Shown in pieces: positions 1 through 7,610 of a stretch of 64,000 nt of DNA. The stretch lies in NCBI RefSeq assembly GCF_049856295.1, contig NZ_JBNDMZ010000005.1:202956-266955 (forward strand), read 5' to 3'. Both the position numbers and the translations under genes were made by a program. The notes under the pieces are model-generated. The model made no database searches. It saw nothing but the letters and a program-made list of their open reading frames with translations, and was not told the origin of the DNA. This stretch comes from JB111 sp049856295. GTDB taxonomy: Bacteria > Actinomycetota > Actinomycetes > Actinomycetales > Actinomycetaceae. Numbering within the stretch: position 1 is the stretch's first letter; every line of letters begins with the position of its first letter.

Positions 1-1224
1 CTCGTAGTCCCCCGGCGTAGCCGAGAGGTAGACGGTCTGGCCGATGCGCTCGAGGAACTCCGTCCAGCGCAGCGGCCGGTTGTCCATCGCCGAGGGCAGG
101 CGGAACCCGTGCTCGACCAGGGTGCGCTTGCGGGACATGTCGCCCTCGAACATCGCCCCGATCTGCGGGACGGTCACGTGCGACTCGTCGATGACGAGGA
201 GGAAGTCCTCCGGGAAGTAGTCGAGGAGGGTGTGCGGGGCGGTGCCCGGACCGCGGCCGTCGATGTGCCGTGAGTAGTTCTCGATCCCCGAGCAGGTCCC
301 GATCTGCTGCATCATCTCGAGGTCGTAGGTCGTGCGCATCCGCAGGCGCTGGGCCTCGAGCAGCTTGCCGGCGGACTCCATCTCGGCGAGGCGCTCCCGC
401 AGCTCGTCCTCGATCGAGCGGATCGCACGCTCCATGCGCTCGGCGCCAGCCACGTAGTGCGAGGCCGGGAAGACGTGGACGGAGCCCGGCGTGCTGACGA
501 CGTCCCCGGTCAGGGGGTGAAGGTAGGAGAGCGCGTCGATCTCGTCGCCGAACATCTCGATCCGGATCGCGAGCTCCTCGTAGACCGGGATGATCTCGAT
601 CGTGTCGCCGCGGACCCGGAACGTGCCGCGGGTGAAGGCGAGGTCGTTGCGCGTGTACTGCATCTCCACGAACCGGCGCAGGAGCGCGTCCCGGTCGACC
701 TGCTCGCCCCGCGTCAGGTGCATCATCCGGTCGACGTACTCGGTGGGCGTGCCCAGGCCGTAGATGCACGAGACCGACGAGACGACGACGGTGTCCCGCC
801 GGGTGAGCAGCGAGTTGGTCGCGCTGTGGCGCAGGCGCTCGACCTCGTCGTTGATCGAGGAGTCCTTCTCGATGTACGTGTCCGTCTGGGGCACGTACGC
901 CTCGGGCTGGTAGTAGTCGTAGTACGAGACGAAGTACTCGACCGCGTTGTTCGGGAGCAGCTCGCGGAACTCGGTGGCGAGCTGGGCGGCGAGGGTCTTG
1001 TTCGGCGCCATGACGAGCGTGGGGCGCTGGACCTGCTCGACGAGCCAGGCCGTGGTCGCCGACTTGCCGGTGCCGGTGGCGCCGAGCAGCACGATGTCCT
1101 TCTCGCCGGCCCGGAGCCGCTCGGTGAGCTCGGCGATCGCCTTGGGCTGGTCGCCCGCCGGGGTGTAGTCGGAGATGACCTCGAACGGTGCGTCGTCCCG
1201 CTGGATGTCGATGACCTCGCGCAT
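1..1224 (-). CDS. uvrB: Excinuclease ABC subunit B (UvrB), C-terminus outside window
   Basis: Damage-recognition helicase of nucleotide excision repair, acting with UvrA and UvrC in the cytoplasm. The visible 408 codons begin MREVIDIQRDD and contain Walker A GATGTGKS, the NKTLAAQLATEF segment and the SYYDYYQPEAYVP region that leads to the DNA-clamping beta-hairpin. The rest, including the later helicase motifs, lies beyond base 1. The ATG at 1222-1224 is supported by TAGGTT six bases upstream (1231-1236), the leaderless-promoter pattern seen repeatedly in this window. Identification rests on motifs and is very secure. Confidence 0.95.
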   Translation of the reverse strand, partial: MREVIDIQRDDAPFEVISDYTPAGDQPKAIAELTERLRAGEKDIVLLGATGTGKSATTAWLVEQVQRPTLVMAPNKTLAAQLATEFRELLPNNAVEYFVSYYDYYQPEAYVPQTDTYIEKDSSINDEVERLRHSATNSLLTRRDTVVVSSVSCIYGLGTPTEYVDRMMHLTRGEQVDRDALLRRFVEMQYTRNDLAFTRGTFRVRGDTIEIIPVYEELAIRIEMFGDEIDALSYLHPLTGDVVSTPGSVHVFPASHYVAGAERMERAIRSIEDELRERLAEMESAGKLLEAQRLRMRTTYDLEMMQQIGTCSGIENYSRHIDGRGPGTAPHTLLDYFPEDFLLVIDESHVTVPQIGAMFEGDMSRKRTLVEHGFRLPSAMDNRPLRWTEFLERIGQTVYLSATPGDYE

Positions 1225-1230
1225 GGTCCC

Positions 1231-1236
1231 AACCTA
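1231..1236 (-). promoter_or_regulatory. -10 element of leaderless uvrB promoter
   Basis: TAGGTT on the minus strand followed by six bases and the ATG. This matches the actinobacterial leaderless architecture, in which transcription starts at or next to the start codon. No SOS box (LexA site) was noticed. Confidence 0.5.
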
Positions 1237-1351
1237 CGACCCGCCGCCCACAACGGCGGCGGCCGGGACGCGGTGCGGTGACCCGCTCCACGTCCCGGCC
1301 GCTGCCGGACGTCGATGGTGATGTCGGACCGCTGCCGGTCCGCCCGGTCGG

Positions 1352-2191
1352 TCAGGTGACGACGAGGGTGACGAAGCCGCCCGCGCCGGAGTAGGACTCG
1401 ACGATCGCGACCGCCGGGCCGACGAGGTTGCCGGACTCGATCGCGGCCGCCCGCCAGTTGGACAGGCCGATCTCGTTGTCGTCGTTGCTCCAGCTCGAGC
1501 CGTCCGAGCCGACGACGTGGAGGATGGGGTCGATGTCCGGGCTGTCGGCGGAGACGAGCGCCGGGCCCGAGTCGACGTCGACGATCGCGAGCGCGAAGGA
1601 GTCCTCCGGCAGGTCCACGCTCGTGGAGCCGAAGCGGTCCATCTGCGCCGTGCCGCTGAGCAGCTCGAACTCCATCGCCGTCGCGTCGCCGGAGTACTCG
1701 GAGAAGGTGAGGTCGTAGACGCCGGCGTCGAGGACCGTGACCGCGGCGGCGTCGAACACGTTGTCCGTCCCGCCGAAGAGGTCGAGGTGGTCGGAGCTGT
1801 CGTCGAAGCGCTGGTCGACGCCGTTGCCGGAGATCTCGATGACCATGTCCTCCTCCTCGGCGAAGGCGCCGAGCACGACCGCCGAGCGCTCGTCGACGAC
1901 GAGGCGGCCGTTCCACTCGTCACCCTCGAGCATCTCCCCCGACCCCGAGACACCCACGAGGGTGCCGTCGAAGGCCTCGACGCGGACGGTGTCGTGGACG
2001 CCGTCGCCGTAAAGGGTGCTCTCGGGGGCGGCGGGGCCCGGGCCGGGGTCGACGGGGCCGGCGCCGGAGCCGCCGGGAACGTCGGGGCCGCCGACGGGCG
2101 GGATGTCGTCACCGGCGCAGGCGGACATGCCCGCTCCGACGACGAGGACAGCGGCGGCCGCACCGATGCGGCGAAGGACGGTGGTGTTCAT
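1352..2191 (-). CDS. Secreted lipoprotein with PPC-like repeats
   Basis: A 279-residue predicted lipoprotein of unknown function. An N-terminal signal peptide ends in the lipobox GMSAC with the lipidated Cys at residue 25, followed by a Gly/Pro-rich linker. Two beta-rich modules follow, each closing with a segment such as AGVYDLTFSEYSG or DPILHVVGSDGSSWSNDD, which resembles bacterial pre-peptidase C-terminal (PPC) or jelly-roll folds. The same module order appears in the lipoprotein at 3515-4405, so the two are probably paralogues. The module assignment is by eye and tentative. It would be anchored on the outer face of the membrane. Confidence 0.75.
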   Translation of the reverse strand: MNTTVLRRIGAAAAVLVVGAGMSACAGDDIPPVGGPDVPGGSGAGPVDPGPGPAAPESTLYGDGVHDTVRVEAFDGTLVGVSGSGEMLEGDEWNGRLVVDERSAVVLGAFAEEEDMVIEISGNGVDQRFDDSSDHLDLFGGTDNVFDAAAVTVLDAGVYDLTFSEYSGDATAMEFELLSGTAQMDRFGSTSVDLPEDSFALAIVDVDSGPALVSADSPDIDPILHVVGSDGSSWSNDDNEIGLSNWRAAAIESGNLVGPAVAIVESYSGAGGFVTLVVT

Positions 2192-2518
2192 GATCGCTCC
2201 AAGGGGGGTGTGGCTCTCGACCCGCGGGCGGTGCTGCTCGTCGGGCCGTCACCGGTGATCCGGGGACTGATCATCAAGTTAGGGAGGACGTCGACGCCGC
2301 TCCAGGGCCGGTGTGGGGCAGGGCACACCTCCCCGGCGCCGCGGCGGTCCGGCATCGTCGGGGCTCGGCCGCCTCCCGTCACCCGGCGGTGCTCTGACCT
2401 GCATCGATGCCGGACGGCGCCGGGTGCGTCGGACGCCGGCCCGGCGCGGACGAGCTGCCATGGGGACCGCTCCCCGAGGGGTTGCGCGTCGTCGTCGGGC
2501 CGTGCACGACGACGGCGG

Positions 2519-2543
2519 CGGCCGCCCCGTTTCGGGGGGGCCG
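2519..2543 (-). terminator. GC-rich hairpin beside the assembly gap
   Basis: CGGCCGCCCCG (2519-2529) pairs with CGGGGGGGCCG (2533-2543) across a TTT loop, 10 of 11 positions. It lies downstream of the lipoprotein ending at 2669 on the minus strand and could terminate it. The rest of the 477-base stretch 2192-2668 shows no convincing gene. Confidence 0.4.
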
Positions 2544-2548
2544 CCCCC

Positions 2549-2558
2549 NNNNNNNNNN
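2549..2558. other. Assembly gap (10 N)
   Basis: Ten consecutive N bases follow a G7 and a C5 run next to a strong hairpin. This looks like a scaffold join of unknown real length, not sequence. Any reading frame crossing it is artificial. Confidence 0.98.
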
Positions 2559-2668
2559 TCTTTTTCGTCGTCCCGTCCACAACAGCGAGGGCGCCCTCTG
2601 CGGGAACACGCTCCCGCCGCCGTGGGCGCGGGCCGTGCGGGCCCGACGCGGGCGATGTCCCGTGCGGG

Positions 2669-3406
2669 TCAGACCTCGCGCATGTCCTCGGGGACGTGGG
2701 CGATGAGGACGTCGTAGACGCTCTCGTCGAGCTCGGCGTCGCCGGCGCTCCCTGCGATGGTCGTCCCGGTCGTCATGTCCCCGACCTGCCAGACGTACAT
2801 CTCGACGTCGGTCTCGTCGGGCGGTCCGTCGATGTCGGAGCCCGCGGGCAGGCCGAGCTCGACGAGCTCCGCGCGGATCTCGTCCCCCGTGCCCGGGTCG
2901 AGCTCGATGGTCTCCTCGACCTCTGCCTGCTGCTCCGCGGTGTCGCCGTAGAGGTAGGCGATCGAGTCGCCCTGGAGGGTGACGACCTCGGCGTAGGTCG
3001 CGTCGCCCTCGGGGATCATGTGCGCCGTCATCACCATGTGCTCGGCCGTGATCTCGGTGAGGGGCTCGCCGACCGGCGGCGCCTCGGCCCCGGTGTCGGC
3101 ACCCGTGTCACCGTCGGACCCGATCTCGGGCGTGCCCCCGGACTCGGTCTCCCCGGAGCCGCCCGCGGCGCCGTCGGAACCGGTCTCGGTGTCGCCGGCC
3201 GCGGCGGAGTCCGACTCGGAGCTCTGCGGCGCCTGGTCCGCGTCGTCGGAGCCGGACTCCGCGTCGTCCTGCGTGTCGGTCTCCGAGGTCGAGGGCTCGG
3301 TGGGCTCCTCGGACTCCTCCTCGCCGCCGCAGGCGGACAGGACGAGGCCGAGGGCGGCGACCGCCGCCGTCGTCGTCAGTGCGCGTCGTGCTCGGGTCGT
3401 TCGCAT
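2669..3406 (-). CDS. Acidic secreted lipoprotein, function unknown
   Basis: A 245-residue predicted lipoprotein. MRTTRARRALTT begins a basic n-region, the hydrophobic stretch ends in VLSAC (Cys26), and about 75 residues of Ser/Glu/Asp/Gly-rich disordered linker follow. A C-terminal globular part of about 140 residues ends ESVYDVLIAHVPEDMREV. The start is set by a GGAGGT ribosome-binding site just upstream of the ATG at 3404-3406; a longer frame without such a site is rejected. Layout (long linker, then a domain with a central hydrophobic strand pair) resembles the lipoprotein at 6808-7431, but homology is uncertain. No enzymatic motif is visible. Confidence 0.75.
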   Translation of the reverse strand: MRTTRARRALTTTAAVAALGLVLSACGGEEESEEPTEPSTSETDTQDDAESGSDDADQAPQSSESDSAAAGDTETGSDGAAGGSGETESGGTPEIGSDGDTGADTGAEAPPVGEPLTEITAEHMVMTAHMIPEGDATYAEVVTLQGDSIAYLYGDTAEQQAEVEETIELDPGTGDEIRAELVELGLPAGSDIDGPPDETDVEMYVWQVGDMTTGTTIAGSAGDAELDESVYDVLIAHVPEDMREV

Positions 3407-3514
3407 GGTGCTACCTCCGTGTGTTGGGGGTCGTGGGTCGGCGCCGTCGGCAGGAGCCGGGCGCGCCGCGGCGGCCGGCACCGAGGTGCCGGCCGCCGCG
3501 TGCGGTCAGGAGGG

Positions 3515-4405
3515 TCAGCTCAGGCCGACCGACGTGGTGCCACCAGAGCTGCCGTAGCTGTTGACGGCGATGACGATCGGCTCGACGCTCTCACCCGGGA
3601 GGGTGATGAGCGAGTTGAGGCTGTCGCCGCCGTCGTCGTCCTCGTAGGCGGTGTGCGTGGACGGGATGAACGCCCACAGGACCGAGTCCATGTCACCGTT
3701 GGTCGCGATGGACTCGTTACCGGTGGCCAGCTCGCCGATGGCGAGGGTCGCGGCGGAGCCCGAGACCTCGATGTTGGCGGTGCCGCCCGCCGGGATCACC
3801 GTGGTGCCCGAGAGCACCTCGACCTGGTACTGCGCGGCGTCGCCGCCGAACTCGGAGATGTCGATCGTGTAGCTGCCGGGCTCGAGGACCTGCGTGATCG
3901 CGGGGTCGAGGCTGCCCTGGTCGAAGCTGAAGATGTCGGCGTACCCGTAGGTGTCGTCGATCCCCGTGTCGATGCCGCCGCCGGTGATGCCCATCTGCAG
4001 GTCGCCGCCGTCGTTCGAGGTGGCGCCGATCGCGACGGCCGCGCGCTCGGTGACCTCGAGGGTGAGGGTGGCGGAGCCGCCGGCGGGGACCTGTCCGGTG
4101 AGCTCGCCCGAGACGTTGACTCCTTCGCCGCCGCCGCTCGCGGGCGGCGCCTCCGTGGTCGGCTCCTCGGTCGTCGGGGGCTCCTCCGTGGTCGGGGGCT
4201 CCTCCGTGGTCGGGGGCTCCTCCGTGGTCGGGGGCGCCTCGGTGGTGGGCGGGGTGTCGGTGGTCGGGGCCTCCGTCGACGGCGGGGCCGGCGGCTCCCC
4301 CGTGGGGGCGATCGGGCCGGAATCGCTGCAAGCGGCGATTCCGGAGGCGGCCAGGAGGACGATTCCGGCGGCCGCCGCACGGCGGCGGTTCATGGAGATG
4401 CTCAT
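3515..4405 (-). CDS. Secreted lipoprotein with TTEEPP repeats and PPC-like modules
   Basis: A 296-residue lipoprotein with lipobox GIAAC (Cys26). A spacer of repeated PPTTEE units (about residues 50-85) could lift the domain off the membrane or through the peptidoglycan. Two beta-rich modules follow; the phrases EPGSYTIDISEFGGDA and HTAYEDDDGGDSLNSLITLPG are typical of PPC-like folds. The layout parallels the lipoprotein at 1352-2191, suggesting a duplicated pair. ATG at 4403-4405 is preceded by a purine-rich AGAGAGAAG site; a second in-frame ATG lies four codons in. No catalytic residues are apparent. Confidence 0.78.
   Translation of the reverse strand: MSISMNRRRAAAAGIVLLAASGIAACSDSGPIAPTGEPPAPPSTEAPTTDTPPTTEAPPTTEEPPTTEEPPTTEEPPTTEEPTTEAPPASGGGEGVNVSGELTGQVPAGGSATLTLEVTERAAVAIGATSNDGGDLQMGITGGGIDTGIDDTYGYADIFSFDQGSLDPAITQVLEPGSYTIDISEFGGDAAQYQVEVLSGTTVIPAGGTANIEVSGSAATLAIGELATGNESIATNGDMDSVLWAFIPSTHTAYEDDDGGDSLNSLITLPGESVEPIVIAVNSYGSSGGTTSVGLS
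4156..4250 (-). repeat. 18-bp tandem repeats encoding PPTTEE
   Basis: About four near-perfect copies of GGCTCCTCCGTGGTCGGG lie in frame in the lipoprotein gene. Such repeats are prone to copy-number change, which would alter linker length without breaking the frame. Confidence 0.8.
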
Positions 4406-4668
4406 GTGCTTCTCTCTCTGTCTCGAGGCGGGTGCGCCTGCGTGGATGGTAGGGGCGTCCGGCTCCCGGGCGGCTCAACGTCCGTGATCCGTGTGGCGGC
4501 GGTCCGCACCCGCGAATCCTCGCGGGCCGAACCTTCCGTCTGCCACTGGTTGAAAGGTAGGGCGAAGCAGGCGCCCCGGACGGCACTTTCGACGGGGAGG
4601 GCACCCCACCCCATCCGGTCCGGTCCTGTGACCAGGCGCGACGCTATGACGCACAGCGAACACGCCGG

Positions 4669-6039
4669 TCACGCGGCGTCCGGGTCCCGCAGGTCGAGGT
4701 CGGGTTCCACGGGGTGGGTGGCGAGCCGCTCGGTGACGATCGCGGAGCCGTGGAGATCGAACCATGGCTCCTTCGCCTCCGCGTACCCGCCCGTGCGGGG
4801 GTCGTCCGCGTGGCTCCGAGCCATCGCCCGCTTCATCGTGGCGTAGTCCGACCGGACGTCGGGATCGTCGCGCAGGGCGTCCCGGAAGGCCAGCGCCCAG
4901 CGCCAGCCGGGCGATCCGGTCTCGCGCACGTGGAGGTTGACGGCCCGCCCGGGGTCGGCGTTCCGGTGGAACCGCTTGGGCCACGGTCGGTCGTCGGCCG
5001 GCGGGTGGGGGTGGTCCCAACCGTCCGCCTGGCGGGTGGGGAACCCGGCGCGGGCGAGCACGTCCGGCACACGGTCGTCCCCCAGGTCGTCGACGCCGAC
5101 CTGGAGGTCGAGCACGTCCTTCGCCGCGAGGCCGGGCACGGCCGTCGACCCGATGTGCGAGACGTCCGCCGCCACCCCGGCCTGCTCGAGGGCCGCGCCG
5201 AGTCGCGCGACGAGTCGCGCACCCGTCGACGCCCAGAGCCGGCCGACGGTCGTGCCGCCGCCTGTGTCGAGCTCGGCGGGATCGCCGTGCTCGCGGTGAT
5301 CACCGCGCTCCGTGGGAGATCCTGTCGAGGTGAGCTCGACGGGAGCGGCAGCACCCGCGAGGTCCGCGAGCTCCCCGGGCTCGCGCAGCACCGGGCCGCC
5401 GGAGCGCTCGGCGACCGTCCCCGTGCGGACGTTCTCCTCGTAGGGGCGCAGCCGCCCGTGCCAGGCCCGGCGCACATCCGCGACGAGCTCGTCCTCGGAC
5501 CCCGTGTTGTCGAGCCACACGTCGGCGACGGCGCGCCGCTGCTCGTCCGTGGCCTGCGCGGCCACGCGGGCACGGGCCTGCTCGGCCGTCATCCCCCGGT
5601 GCTCGACCATCCGCCGGACCCGCAGTCCCTCGGGCGCGTGGACCACGAGGACGAGGTGGTACCGGTGCGCCACGTCGTTCTCGACGATGAGCGGGACGTC
5701 GTGCACGACGATCGCGCCGGGGTCCGCGTCGACCGCCTCGCGCTCGAGCCGCTCGTGCTCGGCGAGCACGAGCGGGTGGGTGATCTCGCCGAGGCGGCGC
5801 AGTGCGGCCGGGTCGGCGAACACGACGGCGCCGAGGGCCTCCCGGTCGAGGCTCCCGTCCGCGCGGAGCATCCCGCTCCCCCACTCCCGGGCGATCGCCG
5901 CGAGGCCGGGCGTGCCCGGCTCGACCACCTGGCGGGCGAGGACGTCGGCGTCGACGACGACGGCGCCGAGCCTGACGAGCTCGGCGGCCACGGTCGACTT
6001 CCCGGCGGCGATCCCCCCGGTGAGACCGACGCTCAGCAC
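4669..6039 (-). CDS. coaE: Dephospho-CoA kinase fused to GrpB/UPF0157 domain
   Basis: Catalyses the last step of coenzyme A synthesis, ATP-dependent phosphorylation of dephospho-CoA. Residues 1-200 form the kinase: P-loop GGIAAGKST near residue 8, the DADVLAR lid region and the HDVPLIVE motif. Residues from about 255 to 440 form a UPF0157/GrpB-like nucleotidyltransferase-fold domain, recognisable by HIGSTAVPGLAAKDVLDLQVGV. The 456-residue length is about twice that of a stand-alone CoaE. The same fusion is known in mycobacteria, where the second domain has been linked to proper folding; its role here is inferred. Gene order near uvrB and rpsA is usual for actinobacteria. Confidence 0.95.
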   Translation of the reverse strand: MLSVGLTGGIAAGKSTVAAELVRLGAVVVDADVLARQVVEPGTPGLAAIAREWGSGMLRADGSLDREALGAVVFADPAALRRLGEITHPLVLAEHERLEREAVDADPGAIVVHDVPLIVENDVAHRYHLVLVVHAPEGLRVRRMVEHRGMTAEQARARVAAQATDEQRRAVADVWLDNTGSEDELVADVRRAWHGRLRPYEENVRTGTVAERSGGPVLREPGELADLAGAAAPVELTSTGSPTERGDHREHGDPAELDTGGGTTVGRLWASTGARLVARLGAALEQAGVAADVSHIGSTAVPGLAAKDVLDLQVGVDDLGDDRVPDVLARAGFPTRQADGWDHPHPPADDRPWPKRFHRNADPGRAVNLHVRETGSPGWRWALAFRDALRDDPDVRSDYATMKRAMARSHADDPRTGGYAEAKEPWFDLHGSAIVTERLATHPVEPDLDLRDPDAA

Positions 6040-6133
6040 GCCCCGGCCCGTCCCGGCGTGTCCCGCCGACCGGGCGTCCAGCCGGGTCCGGGCCGATCGT
6101 TCCCCCGCGCGGCCGCGCGCGGACGTCCGAGGC

Positions 6134-6733
6134 TCACGGCGCGCCCGGGGTCAGCGCGGAGACGATCGCGCGCACGGCCCGCGTGGCGTCGCCGACCGGG
6201 AGGTGGCCGGCCGGCGGGAGGTGGACGAAGCCGGCGACCGTGTCGGCGCCCGCCTCCCGGGCGGCGTCGAGCGCGGTGTACAGGACCGCGTTGCAGACGA
6301 AGAGGCCCGCGCTCGCGGACGTGGTCGCCTCGACCCCTGCTCCGCGGGCCGCGGCGATCGCCGACCGCACGTCGATCGTCGCCAGGTGGGCGTCCGGACC
6401 GCCCGGGCGGACGGGGACGTCCACGGGTCTGTCGTCGTCGACGTCCGGGATCCGCGCGTCGACGAGGTTGACGCCGACCCGCTCGACGGTGAGGACGGTG
6501 CGGTCCTCGGCGAGCCCGAGCGCGAGCAGGACGACCGGCTCGTGCTCGGCCACGAGCTCGCGCACGCGGGCGGTGGCGCGGGCGAAGGAGGTGGGCAGGA
6601 CCTCCGTGACGAGCCGGACGCCGGCGTCGACTCCCGGGTCGGCGCCGAGGGCGCGGACGACGTCGGCGCTCGGGTTCTCGGCGTGTGTCCCGAAGGGGCC
6701 GAAACCGGTGACGACGACGGTGCCGGAGGTCAT
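6134..6733 (-). CDS. pcp: Pyroglutamyl-peptidase I
   Basis: A 199-residue C15 cysteine peptidase that removes N-terminal pyroglutamate from peptides in the cytoplasm. The family signature VTGFGPFG is at residues 8-15, the nucleophile is Cys147 in LFVCNAVLY, and His171 lies in GFVHLPP. A Glu (76 or 84) sits in the region of the third catalytic residue. Length is normal for the family (about 200-215). The ATG at 6731-6733 follows a GAGG-like site. It probably belongs to a loose cluster with coaE upstream and the lipoprotein at 6808. Confidence 0.92.
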   Translation of the reverse strand: MTSGTVVVTGFGPFGTHAENPSADVVRALGADPGVDAGVRLVTEVLPTSFARATARVRELVAEHEPVVLLALGLAEDRTVLTVERVGVNLVDARIPDVDDDRPVDVPVRPGGPDAHLATIDVRSAIAAARGAGVEATTSASAGLFVCNAVLYTALDAAREAGADTVAGFVHLPPAGHLPVGDATRAVRAIVSALTPGAP

Positions 6734-6807
6734 CGGGCGGCCTCGCGGCAGGGACGGGCGAGGGCGGCGGTCACCCGGACAGGCTAGTGCTGCGGGAACG
6801 TCTCCCG

Positions 6808-7431
6808 TCAGCCCTCGTCGCTCGCGTTGTACTCCTCGATGGCGGACTCGCCCTCGGACCGGACCTCGGCCGGCACCTGGTCGAGCGCGATCTCGACGAG
6901 CTCGAAGATCGCGTCGTCGTCCCCGGTCACGGCCGAGTTGTAGCCGGTGCCGGACACGTGGGCGATGACGTACGAGCCGCCGACACCGCCGGACGAGTGG
7001 CTGTCGTCGTACCCGTCGCCGGTGTCCGCGGGGACCTCGAGCGCCTCCCAGGCCGCCATCACTTCCTCGAGGTCGCCCTCCTGCGCGTCGACGGTCTCGG
7101 TGAACCGGGGCTCGTCCTCGTAGCGGGAGCCGGCCGTGTACGTGATCCCGTCCGGGCCCACGGTCACCGTCTCCAGCGAGTCGTGCGGCGGCGGGACCGA
7201 GCCGGACAGGGACTCGACCTCGATCTCGAGGTCGGCCGGGTAGGCCGCGTCGACCTCGGGGTCGTCCGTCGGGTCGGTCACGGTGGGGTCCTCGGTGGGG
7301 CCGACCGGGTCGTCGCACGCCGCGAGGCCGGCGGCGAGCAGGACGACGGCGACGGCGGCGCGCGCGCGTCGTCCTCGGCCGGCAGTCGATCGCGTGGCGG
7401 ACGGGACGGAGGTGGGGGCGTCGGTGTGCAT
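6808..7431 (-). CDS. Small secreted lipoprotein, function unknown
   Basis: A 207-residue predicted lipoprotein. The n-region is long (about 25 residues, ending GRGRRARA), then a hydrophobic stretch leads to the lipobox GLAAC with Cys39. A Thr/Asp/Pro linker follows and a C-terminal domain of about 150 residues carries TVGPDGITYTAGSRYEDEP and SYVIAHVSGTGYNS. No known catalytic motif was recognised. A GAGAGGA site precedes the ATG at 7429-7431. It lies between pcp and the rpsA terminator, so it is probably transcribed separately from rpsA. Confidence 0.75.
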   Translation of the reverse strand: MHTDAPTSVPSATRSTAGRGRRARAAVAVVLLAAGLAACDDPVGPTEDPTVTDPTDDPEVDAAYPADLEIEVESLSGSVPPPHDSLETVTVGPDGITYTAGSRYEDEPRFTETVDAQEGDLEEVMAAWEALEVPADTGDGYDDSHSSGGVGGSYVIAHVSGTGYNSAVTGDDDAIFELVEIALDQVPAEVRSEGESAIEEYNASDEG

Positions 7432-7537
7432 GAGGGGTCCTCTCGGTGGCTGCTGCGGCGAGAGTAGTGCCTGGCCACGGCGCCGGGCGCCGCGGATGAG
7501 GGGTACCCCTGTCCGGTAGGCGCCGGGCCCGGGAACG

Positions 7538-7576
7538 CCGGACGCCCGGCCCCTCGTCAGGGAGCCGGGCGTCCGG
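7538..7576 (-). terminator. rpsA terminator hairpin
   Basis: CCGGACGCCCGGC (7538-7550) pairs perfectly with GCCGGGCGTCCGG (7564-7576). The inner CCCT/AGGG (7551-7554, 7559-7562) extends the stem. It lies 35 bases beyond the rpsA stop codon. Confidence 0.75.
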
Positions 7577-7610
7577 TGACGGTCCGTCGGACCGCTGGTG
7601 CGTTCTCGGG

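Noticed and set aside
1517..4846. Long plus-strand open frame across the lipoprotein cluster
   Set aside because: It crosses the N run and is antisense to three genes with signal peptides and ribosome-binding sites.
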